DNA from: Vibrio nitrifigilis
GTDB lineage: Bacteria; Pseudomonadota; Gammaproteobacteria; Enterobacterales; Vibrionaceae
DNA length: 64,000 nucleotides
Assembly (NCBI RefSeq): GCF_015686695.1
Contig: NZ_JADPMR010000001.1
Span: 372,001 to 436,000 of the forward strand
Reading direction: 5' to 3'
Part shown: positions 8,087-15,544 of the stretch, one piece after another
Position numbering within the stretch: the first letter of the stretch is position 1
Layout: every line of letters starts with the position of its first letter
The notes under the pieces: model-generated
Database searches by the model: none
What the model was told of the DNA's origin: nothing
Seen by the model: the letters and a program-made list of their open reading frames with translations, nothing else
Program-made: the position numbers and the translations under genes

Positions 8087-8104
8087 TTTCTGTCCAGTTT
8101 TATG

Positions 8105-8139
8105 CTGATGGGACGGTGTAAAACTATAGAAATATTCAG
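8105..8139 (+). repeat. Left copy of the CTGATGGGAC-N19-ATTCAG direct repeat
   Basis: CTGATGGGAC at 8105-8114 and ATTCAG at 8134-8139 recur with identical spacing at 12258-12292 in the same orientation. The two copies flank the XRE-to-cREC gene module. Confidence 0.4.
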
Positions 8140-8187
8140 CCTACTAAAACACGCAATTGCACCAATTCATAATGGTTATCTTCAGAT

Positions 8188-8508
8188 TTATTTATCTCTT
8201 TCTTGAAGACTGTTAATGAATTCAATTACTTGATTTCTTTGCTCTTCGGATAATTTTGAAATCGCAGTTGCTATCTCGGCAGTTGAGTCATCCTCACAAA
8301 AAAAATAGTTCAAAGGAACTCCTAGCTCTTTAGCCAGCAGTTTGAGTGTCCGAACATCAGGAGTGTGCACTCCCTTTTCATATTGGTTCATTCGCGCACT
8401 CGCTGTACCAGATTCCATACCGATACTAATCCCCAAGTTCTTTTGGGAGATCTTCATTTTCTTACGGGCTTCTTTGAGACGCTTTGGGATTGGGTTGTCT
8501 GTTGACAC
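8188..8508 (-). CDS. XRE-family transcriptional regulator
   Basis: The 106-residue protein has a lambda Cro/C1-type helix-turn-helix over about residues 7-62 (RLKEARKKMKISQKNLG, then MNQYEKGVHTPDVRTLKLLAKELGVPLNYFF). A short C-terminal helix follows (LSEEQRNQVIEFINSL). It starts with GTG at 8506-8508. It is divergent from the helicase operon across a 103-base gap carrying two nearly identical 17-bp palindromes that overlap a -35/-10 promoter. By analogy with phage and restriction-modification regulators it should repress the rightward operon, and perhaps itself; this is inference. The gene is AT-rich like the rest of the block. Confidence 0.85.
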   Translation of the reverse strand: MSTDNPIPKRLKEARKKMKISQKNLGISIGMESGTASARMNQYEKGVHTPDVRTLKLLAKELGVPLNYFFCEDDSTAEIATAISKLSEEQRNQVIEFINSLQERDK

Positions 8509-8538
8509 TTATGTTTCATACTTGTTTTACTCATCAAT

Positions 8539-8589
8539 ACTAAGATTGTCTTAGTTTTACTTATTTATGTATACTAAGCAATACTTAGT
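8539..8589. promoter_or_regulatory. Twin 17-bp operators and rightward promoter of the accessory operon
   Basis: ACTAAGATTGTCTTAGT (8539-8555) and ACTAAGCAATACTTAGT (8573-8589) are palindromes of the same ACTAAG/CTTAGT half-site with centres 34 bases apart. Between and under them lie TTGTCT (8546-8551) and TATACT (8570-8575), spaced 18 bases. A repressor bound at either site would cover the -35 or the -10. Confidence 0.7.
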
Positions 8590-8611
8590 TTTTGTATTGT
8601 TCGAGTAGTAA

Positions 8612-9157
8612 ATGAAACGTTCTCAAAAGATAAACGCATATATTTATAAGTTGTTGATAGAAAAAAGGATGGATGGGTTTTCCGTTGTTGAGGCTCGGGA
8701 TGTTGCCCGTTTGTTCCCCGAAAGCCCTAAAGACATCAATGAACTTCGTAAGATTGTTTATCGACAATTATTAAAGTGCATAGAAAGCAGATGGTTGCGC
8801 TGTGAAGGTTCTGGTAGAGAAAAACGATACTTCAAAACGGACGAGTTTAACTCACTCTCTTTTGAGCCTCGGAAACCTAAATCACGTGTAAGAAAGAGTC
8901 GCCCAACAGTACCAGTTACAAATCAAGATAGTAACGATTACTCAGAATTAACGGTTGAGCGCAACAGATTAAAGGGAGAACTGGAAGTTACTTTGGGTGA
9001 GATAGATAAGTACAAAACGTTAAAAGAACAATATCCCGAACAATTTCAGCTTCTTGAACGTCTGAACGTTGCCGCTAACGAAAAAGCAGCTTTGTTTATG
9101 GGCAACATTAATGCAATTACGAATATGTTGAATTCGTTGTCACATGAGAGAGCATAG
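8612..9157 (+). CDS. Unknown 181-residue protein, winged-helix-like N-terminus and coiled coil
   Basis: I do not recognise this family. Residues 1-75 look like a small helical or winged-helix DNA-binding domain (helices around IYKLLIEKR, VVEARDVARLF and LRKIVYRQLLKCIES, then RWLRCEGSGREKRYF as a wing-like turn). A basic linker follows (KPKSRVRKSRP), then a coiled coil at about 115-165 (ERNRLKGELEVTLGEIDKYKTLKEQY). It is the first gene of the operon behind the XRE-controlled promoter. Its stop lies within two bases of the helicase start, so the two are translationally coupled and probably work together. The protein could load or guide the helicase on DNA; that is inference. Confidence 0.7.
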   Translation: MKRSQKINAYIYKLLIEKRMDGFSVVEARDVARLFPESPKDINELRKIVYRQLLKCIESRWLRCEGSGREKRYFKTDEFNSLSFEPRKPKSRVRKSRPTVPVTNQDSNDYSELTVERNRLKGELEVTLGEIDKYKTLKEQYPEQFQLLERLNVAANEKAALFMGNINAITNMLNSLSHERA

Positions 9158-9158
9158 T

Positions 9159-10535
9159 ATGTTAAGGAAATGGCAAGCAGAATGTGTTGCTCAAGCGTTG
9201 GAAAAATACGAATCTGGTTCTAACCATTTCTTCTGTCAGGCGACACCAGGAGCTGGTAAAAGCATCATGTCAGCCACACTGGCTAAGACATTACTCGATA
9301 AGGGGATGATTGATCTCATTCTTTGCTTTTCACCTTCTGTTGCTGTAGCTGATGGCATGAGGGCTACGTTTTCGATAATCATCAATTGTCCATTTAACGG
9401 AAGTCTAGGCTCAATAGGTCAGTCACTTACTTATCAGTCAATCCAGTATTTAGGCGATGACTTTTGGCGAACCATTGAAAAATATAGAGTTCTTGTCGTG
9501 TTTGATGAGATTCACCATTGTTCCGGTGATGAGCTAGACAGAGCCAACATTTGGGGACAACAAATATTGGCTCGTATACAAGGTGTTGCTACCTATACGT
9601 TAGCTCTGTCGGGAACACCCTGGCGTTCAGATAAATTTCCGATTGTTTTGGCTGAATATAGTGATCCGGAAGGCAAGCTATTTTGTGATTATTAGTATGG
9701 TTTAGCCCAAGCTATAGCAGACAATGTCTGCCGTAAGCCGAAATTAGTTTTGGTTGATAATGAACATTTGACGATTTTAGAAGGTTCTGAGAAAAAATCA
9801 TTTGCTTCTATTCTTGAGCTCCTTAAGCAATCAAAGACGTCGTATCAGGATGTAATTCATAATACTCAAGCAATGGAGTATGTCCTCGGCTTAGGATGCC
9901 AGAAACTTAATGAAATCCGGAAAGAGTCTTTTAATGCAGGAGGTCTTGTTGTTGCGTCATCGGTGAAACATGCAAAACAAGTACAAAAAATATTGACTGA
10001 AAAATTTGGTCAGTCAGCAACGTTAGTAACCTACCATCATGATGATCCTCAATCTGAAATTAAGGCTTATCAAACAGGAACGACCCAATGGATTGTGAGT
10101 GTCGGTATGATAAGCGAAGGTACTGATATTCCCCGTCTACAAGTGTGTTGTCATATTAGCGCTGTAAAAACAGAACTTTACTTTAGACAAGTGCTTGGCC
10201 GGATATTGCGAGTCAACGATAGTCCAAATCAGCAAGCCTGGCTTTATACGTTTGCAGAGCAGAATTTAATTGAATATGCGGAGCGTATAGAGCATGACAT
10301 TCCTGAAACCTGTCTCTTTGCCAAAATTGGTAAAGAAGAGTATATCCCAGAGTTACAAGCAACAAATCAATGCGGTGAAGTTGAATCTGTGCCCGCAAAA
10401 ATTATCAAAGGATATAGCCAGTTAGATTGGGGAATTCAATCCAAATCTATCTCATCAGGTCGTGGGGCTGACGATATTTTTGATGAAATTTGGTTGGGAC
10501 GATTTCGTGAACGTGTAGTTTCAGCGTTTTTATAA
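9159..10535 (+). pseudogene. SF2 DEAD/DEAH-type helicase interrupted by one in-frame TAG
   Basis: The frame runs from ATG at 9159 to TAA at 10533-10535, with a single amber codon at 9693-9695 (codon 179). Both sides are in the same frame and read as one continuous SF2 helicase: Walker A ATPGAGKS near residue 30, the DEIH box (VVFDEIHH), motif III LSGTPWR, then after the stop a RecA-like second domain with SEGTDIPRL and YFRQVLGRILRVN (QxxGRxxR). The residues around the stop, FCDY-stop-YGLAQAI, look like uninterrupted helicase sequence. A C-to-T change of CAG to TAG is the simplest explanation. Without suppression only the first ATPase half would be made. Internal ATG starts exist downstream (for example 9750), but I see no reason to think a working half is made. 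Confidence 0.75.
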
Positions 10536-10580
10536 TCGGCGATGATATTTCATCAAGCAATATGCTTCTAAGGAGTTGAT

Positions 10581-10886
10581 ATGTTCTACATTGGTGTTAG
10601 CCATTATTATGCGACGGGTGAAGGCGTAACGATTTATGTTGCTAGCGGTAGCGAAAAATCAATACGCGCATCGATTCCTGAGTATTTTCATCCAGGACTC
10701 ACTATTTTAACCCCCGCAGAGTGGCTAAAAGCCGCAACTGGAGACTGTGTGGATGAATACCACCAATCGGATGCGGAGGTTCTTAAAACCTATTTACCAA
10801 TGTTATGGCAGCAAATTGAAGAAAGAGCATTGGAAAGAGGGTGTTATCTGGATTTTTTCATGAAGCACCACTTCAACTATGCCTGA
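10581..10886 (+). CDS. Unknown 101-residue protein of the accessory operon
   Basis: I do not recognise this family. It has a strong ribosome site (AAGGAG, 8 bases before ATG). The product is acidic with mixed alpha/beta predicted content, rich in aromatic residues, and ends in a helix (MLWQQIEERALERGCYLDFFMKHH). There is no signal peptide or membrane segment. It lies 45 bases after the broken helicase and 19 bases before the next gene, so it belongs to the same operon. Confidence 0.65.
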   Translation: MFYIGVSHYYATGEGVTIYVASGSEKSIRASIPEYFHPGLTILTPAEWLKAATGDCVDEYHQSDAEVLKTYLPMLWQQIEERALERGCYLDFFMKHHFNYA

Positions 10887-10905
10887 TGTGAATTAGAGGG
10901 TATCA

Positions 10906-11397
10906 ATGAAGATTTTATATTTCGACATGCTTAGTTTGTTCTATTCGAATGAATATTTTCACCGTAATGCAAGTGTACATACCAAGTATAAAGAATGGTT
11001 TAATACTCGAACAAAGACACTTTTAGAAATGGTAGAACCGGATTCTCAAGCTATCGGCAATCTAAGAGATGCAGCGTTAGAATCAGGGCTATTACTTTAC
11101 CCTTTGGGGAGCTGCTACGACCGAGAATATCTTATTGAACATGGTGTGTTTACTGGCGATGAATTAGCCCCTGAGACTGAATTGCCCTTCAGAACGCATA
11201 TGGACGACAACAATTCAGTCCGTCAGATGTTAGCCCATGCTCACAGTCTAAACGCCCAATGGTACGTCTGTGGTGATGTCGGCTCTGAAGAGCTATTACA
11301 ACATTATCCGGATCGTTACTTACGTTCAGAGCTTGGAAAGGGCGTTACTAATGAACTGATTTCTAAAATACGCGGCTTGGAATCAGCGGACTATTAA
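10906..11397 (+). CDS. Unknown 163-residue protein, possibly HAD-like
   Basis: The protein begins MKILYFDMLSLFYS, a beta strand ending in an aspartate as in HAD-superfamily proteins. It ends with a second strand and acidic turn (AQWYVCGDVGSEELL) followed by YPDRYLRSELGKGVT. This layout recalls small HAD phosphatases, but the second catalytic aspartate of the usual DxD is absent (DML). The similarity is therefore weak and an active phosphatase is doubtful. It sits in a tight operon with two other unknown proteins and lies upstream of a convergent cREC gene. If the HAD link is right, both would handle phosphate ends; I treat this as a guess. Confidence 0.6.
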   Translation: MKILYFDMLSLFYSNEYFHRNASVHTKYKEWFNTRTKTLLEMVEPDSQAIGNLRDAALESGLLLYPLGSCYDREYLIEHGVFTGDELAPETELPFRTHMDDNNSVRQMLAHAHSLNAQWYVCGDVGSEELLQHYPDRYLRSELGKGVTNELISKIRGLESADY

Positions 11398-11419
11398 TTA
11401 ACTGACTGGGGCAATACCG

Positions 11420-11719
11420 ATGCTTTTGAAAAAGAGACACACTATAGACCAGATAGCTGCTTCTATCAAAAGCAGAAATAACGTTGATGATTTCCCTTCT
11501 CTTGAAAGACTAAAGTTGTACGAACAGTGGAAATCAGGAACCGCTAAAAAGGTACTTGATGGCATTTTGTTATATCAAGAAAAGCGCACAGAGATTGAAC
11601 TGCAAGAAGTTGAGCAAACGATTGCTGATACATACAAAATACAGCTGGTATCGTTTGGGGTGAAAGTTGCAGCAGTTTTTTATGTAAACTCAGCTATATA
11701 CATAATTCAAATCATATAG
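11420..11719 (+). CDS. Unknown 99-residue protein with C-terminal hydrophobic segment
   Basis: I do not recognise this family. The first 70 residues are charged and helical (HTIDQIAASIKS, then YQEKRTEIELQEVEQTIADTY). The last 25 residues are hydrophobic (VSFGVKVAAVFYVNSAIYIIQII) and could form a C-terminal membrane anchor. It begins 22 bases after the previous gene and is the last gene of the rightward operon, ending 35 bases before the convergent cREC stop. Confidence 0.6.
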   Translation: MLLKKRHTIDQIAASIKSRNNVDDFPSLERLKLYEQWKSGTAKKVLDGILLYQEKRTEIELQEVEQTIADTYKIQLVSFGVKVAAVFYVNSAIYIIQII

Positions 11720-11754
11720 ATAAACGAAAATGGCTTGTATTTTTCTCTCGAGAT

Positions 11755-12051
11755 TCAACCCAACATACTTAACCGTTTGATATTAGATATTCCAGATTCC
11801 ATTTTCTGTCTTGCTGATGAATTAGCGCTATGAACCCGTATAACCGGTGGTTGAAAACCTTGTGTTGCAACCGCCTCTTCAATCCACAAAACCACATCAT
11901 AGCCAGTACCATGAGCATCATCTCCTAGATCATGATCTAGGCTGACTTCAGTCACCTTTCCTTGCTGTAGCAAGGCGATAGCTTCTTCAGGCCAGTAAAC
12001 CCGATGCCATCCTTTCGGAGTTGACCGTTCATCATCAAGGTAAACCTTCAT
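11755..12051 (-). CDS. Cyclic-phosphate-processing receiver (cREC) domain protein
   Basis: The 98-residue protein matches the small stand-alone receiver-like family known as cyclic-phosphate processing receiver (cREC). Its features are YLDDERSTPKGW at the N-terminus (D6, D7), WPEEAIALL, SLDHDLGDD (D39, H40, D41), GTGYDVVLWIEEAV and a late histidine in IRVHSANSSARQKM. Burroughs and Aravind proposed from comparative genomics that such domains act on cyclic phosphate ends in RNA-repair and conflict systems; an enzymatic assay is not known to me. It is transcribed opposite to the operon ending at 11719 and lies 426 bases from the divergent RloC-like ATPase gene. Chromosomal stand-alone copies also occur outside defence loci, so the link to RNA damage here is inference. 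Confidence 0.8.
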   Translation of the reverse strand: MKVYLDDERSTPKGWHRVYWPEEAIALLQQGKVTEVSLDHDLGDDAHGTGYDVVLWIEEAVATQGFQPPVIRVHSANSSARQKMESGISNIKRLSMLG

Positions 12052-12257
12052 ACTAAATCCTTAATTTTATGGATGTTGACTTAAATTAATCCGAAGTTAG
12101 TACTTTTACAACAAGCAGTTAGATGAATACGCCTTTGCCCAGTACGCCCGAAATTAATGATATTAAACAACTAGCTTCTTTTGTTTAAGCATATGAAGAA
12201 GAACACTATCCAATATAATTTGCTGAAAAATATAACACTCATCTTTTCAGCTCCGTA

Positions 12258-12292
12258 CTGATGGGACAGCCAGCTTAAATGAATCTATTCAG
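12258..12292 (+). repeat. Right copy of the CTGATGGGAC-N19-ATTCAG direct repeat
   Basis: CTGATGGGAC (12258-12267) and ATTCAG (12287-12292) match the copy at 8105-8139 with the same 35-base span. The 426-base gap 12052-12477 also holds a GGCAC/GTGCC hairpin near 12315 and a possible leader peptide. Confidence 0.4.
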
Positions 12293-12370
12293 AGACGTGA
12301 CAGTTTGATCTTGGCTGGCACGAATGTGCCCCGAAACTTGTCATAGCTAATACTTGATTATGAGGAGTCA

Positions 12371-12508
12371 ATGTGTCGAAGGCGTTCTCAGTTGGATTAT
12401 GAGGATTTGAGCTATAATCAGTTTTTCATTAATAATATGCAATATCATGGATATTCACATCAGCGAAGGAAGTATCTATGCCAATTGCAACAAAAATCTG
12501 TGACCTAA
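12371..12508 (+). CDS. Possible 45-residue leader peptide overlapping the RloC-like gene
   Basis: An ATG at 12371 follows GAGGAG at 12362-12367 and opens a 45-codon frame ending TAA at 12506-12508, thirty bases inside the next gene in another frame. The peptide is basic (MCRRRSQLDYEDLSYNQFF at the start). The ribosome site is good, and overlap with the start of the ATPase gene would allow translational coupling. No homologue is known to me, and a chance frame of this size is possible. Confidence 0.35.
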   Translation: MCRRRSQLDYEDLSYNQFFINNMQYHGYSHQRRKYLCQLQQKSVT

Positions 12509-15036
12509 TAAACAGTAAAGGAAAGCCTGATTGGTGGAGGTACACTCTAAACCAAGCATTGGTTTTAGGCGAACTATCACATCAAGAACTCGAAACTGCT
12601 TACATACTTGCAAAGATGGAGTTTGGTTTAGAAGACAAAAGTCCAGATTACGAAATATTAACTCAGCAAGCTAAAGCAACTGGATATCATGCAGAAACTG
12701 AAGAAAACAAACTTATTTCTGTTGGTAATGCTTTAAACATATCAACACTTGCTGCGGAGAAAAAAATCGAGTTTTCACCGAAAGGGTTAACTGTTATTTA
12801 TGGTAACAACGGAGCTGGGAAGTCGAGTTATGCCAAGATATTGAAGAATGCCTGCTTAACAAGGGGGGAAGCTCCTGCTCTAAAACATAACGTCTTCGCT
12901 GCCAAAATTGGAATACCATCGGCAGAAATTCAAATAGAGTCAAATGGTAAACCAGAATTGGTGATATGGAACAATCAATTGGAGCCAGACCCTCGTCTTA
13001 AATCTATTCGAGTATTTGACTCACAATCATCAATTCACTATCTGTCTAAAACTGATACTTTGGACTTCAAACCAGCGGCTTTGAAGCTATTAGATGAGTT
13101 GCTCAAAGTGAGTAGCTTCATCGCGGATAAGGCGAAAAAGGAAGAGACCTCTTGTATACCCATCCATGTTCTTCCGCAAATGAATATAGGAACAACACCA
13201 AGCAAACTAGTCATAAGCTCACAGTTAAAACCTGAGAACGTAGATTTATTGTGTGCTACTCAAAAAGAACTGTCTGAATTACAAGAATTGAGAAAAGAAG
13301 TTATTGAACTGACTAATAATTCTCCTCAAACACTTAAAGACCGATATCAAAAAAGAAGACTTCGGGCTGTGCCGCTTCAAAAGTTCTTACAAAATCTAGT
13401 AGATACACTAAATCTAAAGTCGGTGGAACAGTATAAGGCTGTATACAGCAAAAAAGAACAAACCAAGTTAGCTGCGGCTGAGTTAAGTTCTGTAACATTT
13501 TCTCAATTACCAGTATCGAATATAGGTTCCGAACAATGGCTTACGATGTGGAACGCGGCCAAACTATTCATTGAAAATGCAGAACAAAATAAGACATTTC
13601 CACTACAGGAAGGTGACCACTGCCCAACATGCCTACAGGAAATTGATAATACAACAGCATCTCGATTAGCTTCTTTCGATACTTACCTTCGCAGTGAGTT
13701 GCAAAAAGAAGCAGATGCTGCATTGAAAAATTGGAATACAGAACTTAAGAAAATTAAGGACTTAAGTTTTTCTACTATTCCATATGACGCCATTCTCAAT
13801 GAAATCAAAGAGAAGGATGCAGAGTTAGGTACGCAGTTTGATACGCTGATTCTAACACTTAAAACTAGGTCTGATAGCTTGTTACAAGACACCCCTGTAT
13901 TTAAACAAGAGGAAATAAATTCAGTAGCGCTTACACGGTTAAACTCCTACATAACTAAATTGGAGGAAGCAGAGAAAGCTGTACTGAATGACGAAGCAAA
14001 AGCTGCTGCAATTAAGGTTAAACAGCAGAGAATCTTTGAGATTGAAGACAAAGAGAAAATCTTAGCGGTCAAAGAGCAAATTAAAGCTGAAATTGCGAAA
14101 GCTAAGCAAAGAGACGCCTATGATAAGGTTAAGCGATCCACTTCTACAACTGCTATCACGAGGTTAAATAACGAGATATGTAGCTCTGGTTCGATAGGAC
14201 GGATGCAAGAGTTTTTCAATAGTGAGCTAGAAAAATTAGGTTTTAACCACTTCAAAATTAATGCTCTCACGAAAGGTGTTAAAGGGAACCAAAACTTCAG
14301 TATTCAGCTTTCAGATAACAATACAAACATTATCGATATTGCAAGTGAAGGAGAGCAAAAGTGTATATCTTTAGCGAGCTTCTTTGCGGAGTTAGCTACC
14401 GATAGCAGAAAGTCTGCAATCATCTTTGATGATCCCGTAAATTCTCTTGATCACATATGGAGGCTGAGATTCGCAACAAGAATCGTTGAGGAAGCAAAAT
14501 CAAGACAAGTAATCGTATTTACTCATGACTTACCTTTCATGAAAATGATTCAAGAGACTGCTGACGATGTAACTATTAGAGCGGTTACTAGAAATAAGAG
14601 TGTTACAGGTATTCCTCTCGATGCTCCACCTTGGGACGCTTTAAAAACACAAAGCAGAATAGGTTTTCTCAAAGATAGGTTAGTCAGAGCTAGAAAAGCA
14701 GCCAACGTATCCATAGAAGACTATCAGCATCAAGCAGGCTTTATCTATGGGAAAATGCGAGAAACTTGGGAAAGGCTTGTCGAAGAATGGCTGATTCGTG
14801 GTGTTGTTGAGCGTTTCAATAGGGAAGTAAAAACCCAGAGTTGCAGATACCTAACTGATATTACTGACCTAGATGTTGAAACCATTAATACTGCTATGAG
14901 CAAGTGCAGTACATATATGCACGGACATGATATGGCAGAGGAAGTCGCTGGTGCATTTCCAGATATTGATGAATTGGAAAAAGATGTAGCAGACCTGGAT
15001 GAGTACTTTACTAACCTGAAAAAACGAAGAAAATAA
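12478..15036 (+). CDS. RloC/PrrC-like AAA ATPase with zinc hook, candidate anticodon nuclease
   Basis: This 852-residue SMC/ABC-type ATPase resembles the AAA_13 group that includes the anti-phage tRNA anticodon nucleases PrrC and RloC. Walker A is GNNGAGKSS near residue 108. A long coiled-coil region carries the zinc-hook motif HCPTC near 382-385, which marks RloC rather than PrrC. The ABC signature SEGEQKC is near 622, Walker B IIFDDPVNSLDH near 647 and the H-loop FTHD near 680. The last 170 residues contain R-x3-E (RETWE, near 760) and a histidine in YMHGHD near 814, recalling the R-E-H nuclease triad of PrrC/RloC. The spacing differs from PrrC, so nuclease activity is a hypothesis. It starts after AAGGAAG. 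The gene stands alone, without a restriction-modification operon. Confidence 0.75.
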   Translation: MPIATKICDLINSKGKPDWWRYTLNQALVLGELSHQELETAYILAKMEFGLEDKSPDYEILTQQAKATGYHAETEENKLISVGNALNISTLAAEKKIEFSPKGLTVIYGNNGAGKSSYAKILKNACLTRGEAPALKHNVFAAKIGIPSAEIQIESNGKPELVIWNNQLEPDPRLKSIRVFDSQSSIHYLSKTDTLDFKPAALKLLDELLKVSSFIADKAKKEETSCIPIHVLPQMNIGTTPSKLVISSQLKPENVDLLCATQKELSELQELRKEVIELTNNSPQTLKDRYQKRRLRAVPLQKFLQNLVDTLNLKSVEQYKAVYSKKEQTKLAAAELSSVTFSQLPVSNIGSEQWLTMWNAAKLFIENAEQNKTFPLQEGDHCPTCLQEIDNTTASRLASFDTYLRSELQKEADAALKNWNTELKKIKDLSFSTIPYDAILNEIKEKDAELGTQFDTLILTLKTRSDSLLQDTPVFKQEEINSVALTRLNSYITKLEEAEKAVLNDEAKAAAIKVKQQRIFEIEDKEKILAVKEQIKAEIAKAKQRDAYDKVKRSTSTTAITRLNNEICSSGSIGRMQEFFNSELEKLGFNHFKINALTKGVKGNQNFSIQLSDNNTNIIDIASEGEQKCISLASFFAELATDSRKSAIIFDDPVNSLDHIWRLRFATRIVEEAKSRQVIVFTHDLPFMKMIQETADDVTIRAVTRNKSVTGIPLDAPPWDALKTQSRIGFLKDRLVRARKAANVSIEDYQHQAGFIYGKMRETWERLVEEWLIRGVVERFNREVKTQSCRYLTDITDLDVETINTAMSKCSTYMHGHDMAEEVAGAFPDIDELEKDVADLDEYFTNLKKRRK

Positions 15037-15043
15037 ATGTTTG

Positions 15044-15075
15044 AACAGGAGATATAGCCCCCTATGTCTCCTGTT
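15044..15075 (+). terminator. Stem-loop after the RloC-like gene
   Basis: AACAGGAGATATAG (15044-15057) and CTATGTCTCCTGTT (15062-15075) form a 14-bp stem with one G-T pair and a CCCC loop, directly after the stop codon. The T-run is weak (a TTTT occurs some 17 bases later). Confidence 0.5.
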
Positions 15076-15333
15076 ATCACCTGTCTTGCTTTTATCTGCA
15101 CCAGTATAGTTGCATAGTTAATTTGGTCACTAGAATAGATATTTTGTAATACCATTGGTAACCCATGAAGTGCTAATTTAGGTGTGGTGACCATCTAATT
15201 AGTTATCTAGGAAGCAACAGAACCTGATATTCTCAGAATGACTTCCCAATGGCAAAAACTTAGATAAACTGTTAAACAGAGTTACAAAAGAAACTGATCT
15301 AATTTTTTCCGTTTATTAATAAGATAAATGCAA

Positions 15334-15418
15334 AAAGTTAGATTTTAGAGGGGAAAGTTAGATATTTTTTGTGTAACCCTTGTGTGTAAAGGGATTCCTA
15401 ACTTTTTCATCTAACTTT
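15334..15418. repeat. Cluster of AAAGTTAGAT repeats at right edge of the accessory block
   Basis: AAAGTTAGAT occurs at 15334-15343 and 15354-15363 (20 bases apart). Its reverse complement ATCTAACTTT occurs at 15409-15418, with a near copy TCCTAACTTT at 15396-15405. Between them CCCTT and AAAGGG form a small hairpin. The arrangement resembles paired arm-type protein-binding sites. The rest of the 508-base gap 15037-15544 shows only a CCAAGT-T-ACTTGG palindrome at 15459-15471. Confidence 0.4.
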
Positions 15419-15544
15419 ATGTTAAGGGTGTTTCTTTGTATTCTAGATAAAACATAAACCAAGTTACTTGGGCTTTTAGGTAACTAAAATGTCAGTCACT
15501 TGGATACAAAAATATGCTCAACTAATAACTTTAGGATACCTGTT

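Noticed and set aside
12313..12330. Possible sigma-54 promoter TGGCACGAATGTGCC upstream of the RloC-like gene
   Set aside because: The GG-to-GC spacing is one base short, and the similarity is explained by a GGCAC/GTGCC hairpin.
15459..15471. CCAAGT-T-ACTTGG palindrome before yaaA as a MITE copy
   Set aside because: Only the inner bases resemble the MITE tips and the TATACCC ends are absent, so it is too short to call.
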